Source of the DNA: an uncultured Porphyromonadaceae bacterium | Lineage (GTDB): Bacteria; Bacteroidota; Bacteroidia; Bacteroidales; Muribaculaceae | Direction of reading: 5' to 3' | Assembly (NCBI GenBank): GCA_947176915.1 | Contig: CAMWSM010000004.1 | Location: 1-64,000, forward strand | Length of the DNA stretch: 64,000 bases | Shown here: positions 51,994 to 60,179 of the stretch, piece after piece | Layout of the letters: every line of letters begins with the position of its first letter | Position numbering within the stretch: the first letter of the stretch is position 1 | Program-made: the position numbers and the translations under genes | The notes under the pieces: model-generated | Databases searched by the model: none | What the model was told of the DNA's origin: nothing | What the model saw: the letters and a program-made list of their open reading frames with translations, nothing else

Positions 51994-52572
51994 ATGACAT
52001 TTGATTTAATTCGTGAAATACTCGGTTTCGTTATTGGTTTGTTATATCTTTGGTGGGAGTATCATGCTAATCCCAAAGTGTGGTTGGCTGCCTTGGTGAT
52101 GCCGGCAATCTCAATGTGGATTTATTATTCTAAAGGATTATATGCAGATTTTGCCATCAATATTTATTATCTTTTGATAGCCGTATATGGTTTTATCGTT
52201 TGGACCCGGGGCGGAGAAAAAAAAAATAAGACAAAGAAGAGGATCACGCGGATCACGATGGCACAGTTGGCAGGATGCTCTTTAGTAAGCGTAGCATTAT
52301 GGGTATTAATATGGTGGATACTTATAACTTTTACCGATTCGACTGTTCCTGTAGCAGATGCTTTTACAACGGCATTATCCATTGTTGGTCTGTGGATGAT
52401 GGCTCAAAAAATCGCAGAGCAGTGGCTCGTATGGCTGGTTGTTGACATTGTATGTACCGGACTATATTTTTACAAAGACATACCTTTTTACGCAATCTTG
52501 TATTTTATTTACTCCGTAATATCGGTGGTAGGCTATAGGAAGTGGCTGCAGATTATGAAAGGCGCAGATTAA
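51994..52572 (+). CDS. pnuT: PnuC-family transporter, probably thiamine (PnuT)
   Basis: LYLWWEYHANPKVWLAALVMPAISMWIYYSKGLYADFAINIYYLLIAVYGFIVW; co-operonic with riboswitch-controlled receptor. Confidence 0.88.
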   Translation: MTFDLIREILGFVIGLLYLWWEYHANPKVWLAALVMPAISMWIYYSKGLYADFAINIYYLLIAVYGFIVWTRGGEKKNKTKKRITRITMAQLAGCSLVSVALWVLIWWILITFTDSTVPVADAFTTALSIVGLWMMAQKIAEQWLVWLVVDIVCTGLYFYKDIPFYAILYFIYSVISVVGYRKWLQIMKGAD

Positions 52573-52581
52573 ATGTAGTAA

Positions 52582-52645
52582 AATTTCTCCAAATAAAAAT
52601 CGGGATTCCCTTCGAAGGGAATCCCGATTTTTATTTGGAGAAATT
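52582..52645. terminator. 64-nt perfect palindrome, bidirectional terminator between pnuT and MFS gene
   Basis: aatttctccaaataaaaatcgggattcccttc|gaagggaatcccgatttttatttggagaaatt (32-bp arms). Confidence 0.9.
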
Positions 52646-52650
52646 CATTC

Positions 52651-54477
52651 TTAAATGTTTTCACTAATTGCAGGTGTTTCTTGCACCTTTTCATCTGCGG
52701 GAATATTTTCTTTTATGAAGAATACGCAAACCGAACCAATAATAATTGCGATACCTGCAATCATCATCATCATATATTCCGGAGCGAGTTCTCCAGGAGT
52801 GCTCATAAGGCTGAGAATCCATCCACCGGCAAGTGCTGCTATGATCTGAGGAACGCATATTGTACAGTTAAACAGACCAAGATAAGCTCCGATATTTCCA
52901 CTCTTGAGTGAGTTTGTAAGGATTGTAAACGGCCAAGCCAACATAGCCGCCCATCCACAGCCAATGAGAAGGAATGCAATGAACAGAATCCACTGATTAG
53001 TCATAAATGACATCAATATGAAGCCTATGCCTGCGAGAAGAAGTGAAAGAGAATATGAGAATTTTCTACTTTTGAATTTAGGAAGAACAACAGCCCAGAT
53101 AACTGAACCAATTGCCTGAATGGCGTAGAGAAGTCCTACCCAGTTGCCGGCATTATTATATTGTGGAGTAGCAGAATTCAATACTGTCTTGGTTTCGTAT
53201 GAGCAGTCTGCGGCATTAGCTATGTTAACAGTTGAAGCATCCTCTACAGACAATTTTCCGTTTGCGCTTTTTGCCACAATTGCAGCTTCTGTTAACTGTA
53301 CCGGACCTTGGAGACGAGAAAGATAGTCGGAAATAACCACGTTTCTGCAATCCTCGATATTTTTTCCATCGACAGAGAGGGATCTAACATCAGATAAAGT
53401 TTTTCCGAAAGTTGCCTTTGCCAGACCATCTTCAGTGTTAAGAATGTAGTGATCTGAAACTATTGTATCGTTGCCGTTGACAACGATCTGAGAAGCAGGA
53501 TAGAAAACTCCACCGGCTGTTACGCCTTCGGCAAGTGCTTGTCCGTGACTTACAATAAGAATAGAATCTTGAATCAGAAGATTTTTGGCTTCATAAAGAT
53601 TCTTACCGTCTCGAATGCCTACGACACTTTGGGTAGTCGGAGTGTCGAATGCCTTAAATGCGACGGTATTGGTTGCATAAGTCCATAAGAAAAGGAAAGC
53701 AAACCAGCAGAAGAATTGAACCAGACCGACAGTCCAGAAAGTGGATGGAGCATTTTTCAGAAGTTTGACAACGCCCGGATTTTCTTGTTTGGCTCCTTTA
53801 TCCTCAACGCCATTATATTCATTATAAATATGAGGAGGCCACTCCTTGATTTTAATAAGAGAATATATTACGCAAAGAAGTAGGATAGCCGCACCAATAT
53901 AGAAAGACCAAATTACTGTAGGAGGAACAACTCCGGAAGGAGCGGTATTCTTCAAGCCAATCCATCCAAGACAAATCGGGAAAATATAACCTACTACAGA
54001 ACCGGAGTTGCAAAGGAAACTTTGGATGGAGTAAGCAAGACCTTTCTGTTTTTCATTAACCATGTCGCCAACCAACATTTTGAACGGCTGCATTGCCATG
54101 TTGATTGAAGTGTCCAAAAGCATCAGTGCGATTAATCCGAACAATATTGCACTTGATACGGTAAATTGAAAGCTTCCGGCATTTGGAAGAAGGCACATTA
54201 CGATAACAGCAATAGTAGCACCTAAAATAAGATAGGGAAGACGACGACCAAATCTGTTCCAGGTTCTGTCGCTCATCATGCCTACGATGGGCTGGACAAG
54301 AAGACCCATGAGAGGGGGAAGAATCCAGAAGTAACTCAGGTCATGTGGGTCGGCACCAATAGTAGTAAAGATACGCGACACGTTGGCGCTCTGTAGCGCA
54401 TAGGCTATCTGAACACCAAAGAATCCAAAGCTTAGATTCCATAGTTTCCAGAAGCCTAAATCCGGTTTTGTTTTCAT
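52651..54477 (-). CDS. SLC45-like MFS sugar transporter with large soluble insertion
   Basis: LWNLSFGFFGVQIAYALQSANVSRIFTTIGADPHDLSYFWILPPLMGLLVQPIVGMMSDRTWNRFGRRLPYLILGA; insertion about aa 281-438. Confidence 0.9.
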   Translation of the reverse strand: MKTKPDLGFWKLWNLSFGFFGVQIAYALQSANVSRIFTTIGADPHDLSYFWILPPLMGLLVQPIVGMMSDRTWNRFGRRLPYLILGATIAVIVMCLLPNAGSFQFTVSSAILFGLIALMLLDTSINMAMQPFKMLVGDMVNEKQKGLAYSIQSFLCNSGSVVGYIFPICLGWIGLKNTAPSGVVPPTVIWSFYIGAAILLLCVIYSLIKIKEWPPHIYNEYNGVEDKGAKQENPGVVKLLKNAPSTFWTVGLVQFFCWFAFLFLWTYATNTVAFKAFDTPTTQSVVGIRDGKNLYEAKNLLIQDSILIVSHGQALAEGVTAGGVFYPASQIVVNGNDTIVSDHYILNTEDGLAKATFGKTLSDVRSLSVDGKNIEDCRNVVISDYLSRLQGPVQLTEAAIVAKSANGKLSVEDASTVNIANAADCSYETKTVLNSATPQYNNAGNWVGLLYAIQAIGSVIWAVVLPKFKSRKFSYSLSLLLAGIGFILMSFMTNQWILFIAFLLIGCGWAAMLAWPFTILTNSLKSGNIGAYLGLFNCTICVPQIIAALAGGWILSLMSTPGELAPEYMMMMIAGIAIIIGSVCVFFIKENIPADEKVQETPAISENI

Positions 54478-54540
54478 TGTGGTATTAATATTATTAATTT
54501 TAAAAAATTCATGATATTATGTTGAAGAGAATTATGGAGG

Positions 54541-55383
54541 CTATTTTATCTGCCTATATAACCATTCTATTTCCTCTTTCCATATCTCTTCGTTGGGCGT
54601 TTCAAGTATCAACGGTATTCCGTCAAAACGTGGATCTTTCATCAGGCGTATGAAGAACGATTCTCCAAGAGTTCCTTTCCCAATGCTTTCATGGCGGTCG
54701 ATTCTTGAACCAAGTTCTCGTTTATCATCGTTCAAGTGCATTCCTTTCAGAAAGTTGAAACCGATTATATTATCAAACAATCGCCACACTTCCTGATAGC
54801 CCTCTTCAGATTTAAGATCATATCCGGCGGAATAGGCGTGGCAAGTATCAATGCATACTCCGATTCTGGATTTGTCTTCGATCTTGTTGATAATATATGC
54901 CAATTGTTCAAAAGAATGGCCTATATTAGAGCCTTGCCCGGCAACATTCTCAAGAACAGCAGTAACCCCGGCACTCTTATCTAAAGCCAAGTTAATAGAT
55001 TCACTGATTCTATCAAGACATTCTTCTTCATTTATTTGATTCAGATGACTCCCGGGATGGAAATTAAGAAGAGTTAGACCTAATTGTTCGCAACGCTTGA
55101 GTTCTTCAAGAAATGATTTCCTTGATTTCTCAAGTTTTTCAGGTTCAGGACTTCCAAGGTTGATTAAGAAATTGTCATGAGGAAGAATTACATTTGGTGT
55201 AAAACCACACACATCACAGTTCTCCTTAAATTTTTCAGCTTCTTTATCCGGTATTTTTTTTGAACTCCACCGTGAGCTGCTTCCTGTAAATAGGGCGAAA
55301 GCTTTCGCACCAATAGCGTCAGCTGCAAGCGGTGCATTAGACACACCCCCTGCTACGCTAACATGAGCGCCTATATATTTCAT
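54541..55383 (-). CDS. nfo: Endonuclease IV
   Basis: MKYIGAHVSVAGGVSNAPLAADAIGAKAFALFT, LPHDNFLINLGSP, FHPGSHLNQI, CIDTCHAYSAGYD, HLNDDKRELGSRIDRHESIGKG. Confidence 0.97.
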   Translation of the reverse strand: MKYIGAHVSVAGGVSNAPLAADAIGAKAFALFTGSSSRWSSKKIPDKEAEKFKENCDVCGFTPNVILPHDNFLINLGSPEPEKLEKSRKSFLEELKRCEQLGLTLLNFHPGSHLNQINEEECLDRISESINLALDKSAGVTAVLENVAGQGSNIGHSFEQLAYIINKIEDKSRIGVCIDTCHAYSAGYDLKSEEGYQEVWRLFDNIIGFNFLKGMHLNDDKRELGSRIDRHESIGKGTLGESFFIRLMKDPRFDGIPLILETPNEEIWKEEIEWLYRQIK

Positions 55384-55409
55384 GCAGAATTTATTTCAAA
55401 AGATTTCTA

Positions 55410-55458
55410 CAAAATTAGAAAAAAACTATTGAAATGCAAAAAAAATCATTTAACTTTG
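55410..55458. promoter_or_regulatory. Divergent promoters nfo (-) / rRNA methyltransferase (+)
   Basis: - strand: CAAAATTA 55410-55417 with CAAA 55437-55440 (N19); + strand: TTG 55429-55431 with TAACTTTG 55451-55458 (N19). Confidence 0.6.
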
Positions 55459-55477
55459 GAAAATAATAAGAAATGAA

Positions 55478-56230
55478 ATGGAATTATCTAAAAACAAAGC
55501 TTCGGTCATTGCAACTCTCTCCTCAAAAAAAATGAGGACGAAACATGGTCTCTTTGTCGCGGAAGGGGAGAAATGTGTTTTTGACATGTTAGGAAGCTTC
55601 GAGCTTGATTCTCTTATTGTAAGCAAGGAATGGCTTACTAATAACGAATTTAAGCAGGAGTCATTGAGAGATAAAATTTTTATAACAGATAATTCTATCA
55701 TAAAGAAAATTTCTTCACTTTCCACACCCTCTTCGATCATTGGAGTGTTTAAACTTCCTGAGGAAAAGAAAGTTGAGGTGTTAAGACAAGAGTTATATCT
55801 GGTCCTTGACGGCATTCAGGATCCTGGCAATCTCGGCACAATCATCAGGACAGCAGACTGGTTCGGAATCCATCAGATTTTTGCCTCTCATAATACCGCG
55901 GATGTCTTTAATCCGAAAACGATACAATCCACTATGGGTTCTTTAAAAAGGGTTCGGGTTAACTATACTTCTTTAAGCTCCCTCTTTGAAGCATATTCCG
56001 AGATGCCTGTTTATGGCTTAATGCTTGATGGAAGAGATATTTATAAGTCCTCACTAAAAAATTATGGATTTATAGTTATGGGGAATGAGGGAAATGGAAT
56101 CTCAGATGAAATAAGGAAATATATTACAGCTCCCTTATTGATTCCTCCATATAAGGTATCTTCCCATGGGGAATCTTTGAATGTAGCTATTGCTACTGCA
56201 ATAACTTTATCAAGGTTCAGATTCGGATGA
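55478..56230 (+). CDS. TrmH/SpoU family RNA methyltransferase
   Basis: LVLDGIQDPGNLGTIIRTADWFGI, FIVMGNEGNGISDEI, ESLNVAIATAITLSRFRF. Confidence 0.95.
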   Translation: MELSKNKASVIATLSSKKMRTKHGLFVAEGEKCVFDMLGSFELDSLIVSKEWLTNNEFKQESLRDKIFITDNSIIKKISSLSTPSSIIGVFKLPEEKKVEVLRQELYLVLDGIQDPGNLGTIIRTADWFGIHQIFASHNTADVFNPKTIQSTMGSLKRVRVNYTSLSSLFEAYSEMPVYGLMLDGRDIYKSSLKNYGFIVMGNEGNGISDEIRKYITAPLLIPPYKVSSHGESLNVAIATAITLSRFRFG

Positions 56231-56263
56231 AAATAGACAGGATAAATAAATCATACTTTTATA

Positions 56264-57628
56264 ATGGCTACTAAAACAAAAACGGTTTATTTCTGTGGGT
56301 CATGTGGATATGAATCACCGAAATGGTTGGGTAAATGTCCGGCTTGCGGTGAATGGAATACATTTACGGAGGAGAAGATTACGGTAAATAAGAATTCTCC
56401 CCATAGTCCTCGTGCAGCAAAAGGAAATTCTCCAGTCAAGCTGTCAGAAATAAAAACACTTGATGAGCCACGTATCAATATGCCTTCCACTGAATTGAAC
56501 AGAGTTCTGGGAGGGGGATTGGTAGTTGGTAGTTTAACTTTAATAGGTGGAGAGCCGGGAATAGGTAAATCTACGTTGCTTCTTCAAAATATATTGTCTA
56601 TTCGTAATAAAAAAATATTGTACGTCTCCGGTGAAGAAAGTGCGAGTCAATTGAAATTAAGGGCTGATCGCTTGGGAAAAATTTCAGATAATACCTATAT
56701 TTTATGTGAAACCCGCTTAGAACAAATTTTTACACAAATAGAAAATATAGAGCCTCAAATTATAGTTGTTGATTCAATCCAGACGATAGCATCCGATCAG
56801 GTTGAGTCGGCTGCCGGCAGTGTCAGTCAAGTACGAGAGTGTGCGGCAGCCTTTTTGAGATATGCCAAAGAGTCGTCAGTACCGGTGATACTTGTTGGCC
56901 ATATTAATAAGGACGGAGCAATTGCAGGTCCGAAAGTTCTTGAACATATTGTTGACACAGTCCTTCAGTTTGAAGGAGACAGACAGTATCTTTACCGGAT
57001 ATTGCGAGCCATAAAGAATCGGTTTGGTTCCACATCTGAAATTGGCATATATGAAATGGTTCAAAGAGGTTTGAGAGAGGTGAAGAATCCATCTGAAATG
57101 CTTTTGTCAGAGAACAGGAATGAAGAGATGAGCGGCATAGCTATAGGAGTAACCATTGAGGGCGCCCGACCTTTTATGGTTGAAGTTCAGTCCTTGGTTT
57201 CCACTGCTGCTTACGGCACTCCCCAACGAGCTGTTACAGGATTTGATCAGCGGCGCTTGAATATGCTCCTCGCAGTCTTGGAGAAGCGTGCCCGATTTAA
57301 ATTAGGGCAGAAGGATGTCTTTCTGAATATGGCGGGAGGATTGAAAGTGGTTGACCCCGCTATAGATATGGCCGTAGTGGCGGCAATAATGTCATCCAAT
57401 TTTGATGTAACGGTTTCTCGAAAAACAGCATTTATAGGTGAAGTAGGTCTATCGGGTGAAATAAGGACCGTAACAAGAATTGAGCAAAGGGTGGCAGAAG
57501 CAGAAAAGCTTGGGTTCGAAACGGTAGTAATACCCAAAGGAAATCTTAAAGGAGTCAAAGATAAATTTTCTATAGAGATTATAGAAGTAGGTAAAATAGA
57601 GGAACTATTGAGATACTTGTTTGAGTAG
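56264..57628 (+). CDS. radA: DNA repair protein RadA
   Basis: Zinc finger CGSCGYESPKWLGKCPACGEWNT, GGEPGIGKSTLLLQ, KNRFGSTSEIGIYEM. Confidence 0.97.
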   Translation: MATKTKTVYFCGSCGYESPKWLGKCPACGEWNTFTEEKITVNKNSPHSPRAAKGNSPVKLSEIKTLDEPRINMPSTELNRVLGGGLVVGSLTLIGGEPGIGKSTLLLQNILSIRNKKILYVSGEESASQLKLRADRLGKISDNTYILCETRLEQIFTQIENIEPQIIVVDSIQTIASDQVESAAGSVSQVRECAAAFLRYAKESSVPVILVGHINKDGAIAGPKVLEHIVDTVLQFEGDRQYLYRILRAIKNRFGSTSEIGIYEMVQRGLREVKNPSEMLLSENRNEEMSGIAIGVTIEGARPFMVEVQSLVSTAAYGTPQRAVTGFDQRRLNMLLAVLEKRARFKLGQKDVFLNMAGGLKVVDPAIDMAVVAAIMSSNFDVTVSRKTAFIGEVGLSGEIRTVTRIEQRVAEAEKLGFETVVIPKGNLKGVKDKFSIEIIEVGKIEELLRYLFE

Positions 57629-57771
57629 TGAGTTGCTGCCCCCACTCTGTGGAATGTATATGGTTCTTTGATGATTCTGTAAAGAATGACTCGGTTTTAA
57701 AATGAACCTAAATATTTAAAAAATGTTATGATAATATAAATGATTTGAAATTTAATGATATTACTAAGTAT

Positions 57772-59142
57772 ATGATAAAAATTAATTCAAGCTCACTAAA
57801 ATATCATAGAATTATTAGGAATAGAGTTATGGCAGTTATCCTGACCTTAGGATGTTTTCATGTTGAGGCGCAGGATATAAAGAAAGACTCTCTATCTTGC
57901 AAAGATCCGGAGAATCAGAGAATAGAGAATATGATTAAATCTACAAATGTGGTGAATTTTTCGGGCGGAGATTTCGGCAATGACTCAATTAATCGAATCC
58001 TTAACCGATTTTATTATGACCAATTCAGACATTTTCAAGATCCGAGAGCACCATATTTTATGTTCATGAGCAGAAGTGGAAATCTTGCTCTTGGCGTAGG
58101 GGGCGTAATCAGGATGAGAGGATATTTTGATTGGAACGGTTCAATTCCAACAAGCGGTTTTTCTCCCTATTTCATTCCAATTCCTAAAAGTCCTACTTCC
58201 GACAAAGAATTGGCAGCGACTCCGGCAGGAACGGCTCTTTATTTCACCCTAATTGGACATAATTCAATATTTGGGGATTTTATGGGGTATATCGAGGCTG
58301 GTTTCTCAGGGTATAACAATAGGGATTTCAAACTTAAGAAAGCTTATATTCAGGCAGGAAATTGGACAGCGGGATATGCAACGACTACATTTGAGGATAC
58401 TAAGGCAGAGCCTTCAACCATTGACGGATCGGGCCCGAACGGAATTAACTCCCGTACTAACGTTTTGCTACGCTATATGCATACTTTTAAAAATAACCAT
58501 TGGACAATAGCTGGCTCTTTTGAGTTTCCATCATCCTCAATATCTGCTGACGGAGAGACAACAAAAGCCTGTAAAGATTATATTCCTGATGGAGCGGCAT
58601 TCATACAATACCAATGGCTGGATGGGGCAAGCCACGTCCGCTTATCAGGTTTAGCCCGTGGCTTGACCTATAGGGATATGATAAATGAGAAAAATAGAAC
58701 TATTATGGGATGGGCTGCCCAGTTGTCTGGCATCATCAAGGTTACAAAAGGATTAAATATAAATGGCATAGTTTCAATCGGACAGGGCCATGAATCATAT
58801 ACCACTGACTTGGCAGGCGGAAGTTTTGATTTGATTCCCACTCCAGGGTTGCCCGGGCATTTATATGCTCCTACAGCTGTTGGTTATGTTTTCGGAGCTA
58901 CTTACTTTTTCTCCTCTAAAGTTTTTTCAAACTTGGCATTATCACAGCAGCGATACTATCCTAAGCAGAATCCGGGAGACAGCCAATATAAGTATGGACT
59001 TTATGGGGCAGTGAATCTCTTTTGGGATATAACTCCCAGATTTGAGATTGGAGCTGAATACTTGGCAGGGAAAAGAATGAACTTCAATGGAGATCATGGA
59101 AATGCTAATAGATTGACGGCAATGATGATGCTCAGTTTCTGA
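57772..59142 (+). CDS. DcaP-like outer-membrane porin
   Basis: Signal peptide ending FHVEAQ, FGDFMGYIEAGFSGYNNRDFKLKKAYIQAGNWTAGYATTTFED, C-terminal aromatic MLSF; start reassigned from TTG 57745. Confidence 0.75.
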   Translation: MIKINSSSLKYHRIIRNRVMAVILTLGCFHVEAQDIKKDSLSCKDPENQRIENMIKSTNVVNFSGGDFGNDSINRILNRFYYDQFRHFQDPRAPYFMFMSRSGNLALGVGGVIRMRGYFDWNGSIPTSGFSPYFIPIPKSPTSDKELAATPAGTALYFTLIGHNSIFGDFMGYIEAGFSGYNNRDFKLKKAYIQAGNWTAGYATTTFEDTKAEPSTIDGSGPNGINSRTNVLLRYMHTFKNNHWTIAGSFEFPSSSISADGETTKACKDYIPDGAAFIQYQWLDGASHVRLSGLARGLTYRDMINEKNRTIMGWAAQLSGIIKVTKGLNINGIVSIGQGHESYTTDLAGGSFDLIPTPGLPGHLYAPTAVGYVFGATYFFSSKVFSNLALSQQRYYPKQNPGDSQYKYGLYGAVNLFWDITPRFEIGAEYLAGKRMNFNGDHGNANRLTAMMMLSF

Positions 59143-59181
59143 TGTCTTAATTATCTAAAATCTGAATCCTCGGGACTGCTG

Positions 59182-59213
59182 TTTGCAAATTCCGGGGATT
59201 ATTTTTAAATTTG
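59182..59213 (+). promoter_or_regulatory. Promoter upstream of the FtsE-like ABC gene
   Basis: TTTG (59182-59185)-N20-TAAATTTG (59206-59213). Confidence 0.6.
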
Positions 59214-59234
59214 CAGGGGTTATACTTTTAAAAG

Positions 59235-59906
59235 ATGAGTGTTATTGTAAGTTATAAAGATGTAGAGATTGAAAGAGCTGAAAAAAGTGTGCTCAAAGGA
59301 GTCAACTTCACTCTTTCAAAAGGGGAATTTTATTATCTTGTAGGAAAGGTAGGGAGTGGGAAAAGTAGTCTGCTGAAAAGCATGTATGCTGACGTAGGAG
59401 TTGATACAGGGACGGAAGCGAAAGTGCTTGATTATGATCTGTTGACTCTTAAAAGAAAGAAAATTCCTTATTTGCGGAGAAAAATAGGCATTGTTTTTCA
59501 AGATTTTCAACTTCTGCAAGACAGATCGGTAAATAGTAATCTCCGATTTGTTTTAAGAGCAACAGGGTGGAAAAACAAAGGTGAGATAGAAGATCGGATT
59601 GAGGAGGTGTTAAAAATGGTCGGTATGGCTAACAAAAGTTATAAGATGCCACATGAGTTAAGTGGGGGAGAGCAGCAGAGGGTTGTAATCGCTCGCGCGC
59701 TGCTCAACCAGCCTGATTTGATACTCGCAGATGAGCCAACGGGAAATCTTGATCCTCAAACCGGCTATCAGATAGTTTCTCTTTTACATGAATTGACAAA
59801 AAAGGGGCACTGCATTGTGATGGCTACTCATAATCTTCAATTGGTTGAATATTTTCCCGGGCATGTGCTGAAATGTGAAGGAAAGAGCCTGATGAATGCT
59901 GAATAA
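59235..59906 (+). CDS. ftsE: FtsE-like ABC transporter ATP-binding protein
   Basis: [88 protein letters not shown]. Confidence 0.85.
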   Translation: MSVIVSYKDVEIERAEKSVLKGVNFTLSKGEFYYLVGKVGSGKSSLLKSMYADVGVDTGTEAKVLDYDLLTLKRKKIPYLRRKIGIVFQDFQLLQDRSVNSNLRFVLRATGWKNKGEIEDRIEEVLKMVGMANKSYKMPHELSGGEQQRVVIARALLNQPDLILADEPTGNLDPQTGYQIVSLLHELTKKGHCIVMATHNLQLVEYFPGHVLKCEGKSLMNAE

Positions 59907-60006
59907 CACTGCTTATTTGAACATAATGTAAAATAAAAAGGGGAGAAAAGGGCAAAACTAAAAAAAATCATAAAGAAATTGACAAAAAATTTCCTTGTTT
60001 AAAAAC

Positions 60007-60048
60007 AAATGGCTAAATTTGCATCACAAGAGACAAGTTTAGCCATTT
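60007..60048. repeat. 11-bp inverted repeat overlapping the mutA promoter
   Basis: aaatggctaaa (60007-60017) / tttagccattt (60038-60048); left arm overlaps -7 box TAAATTTG 60014-60021. Confidence 0.75.
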
Positions 60049-60179
60049 ATCAATTATGAATGTCGAACCTAAAATAGAAATAAATAATAATAGGTTTCAG
60101 ACGTTGAACAGGATAAATTTTTCTCATAAAAATACCAGGAAAAAAAGACCCAACATCTATATCAAAAGCTATAAAACTT

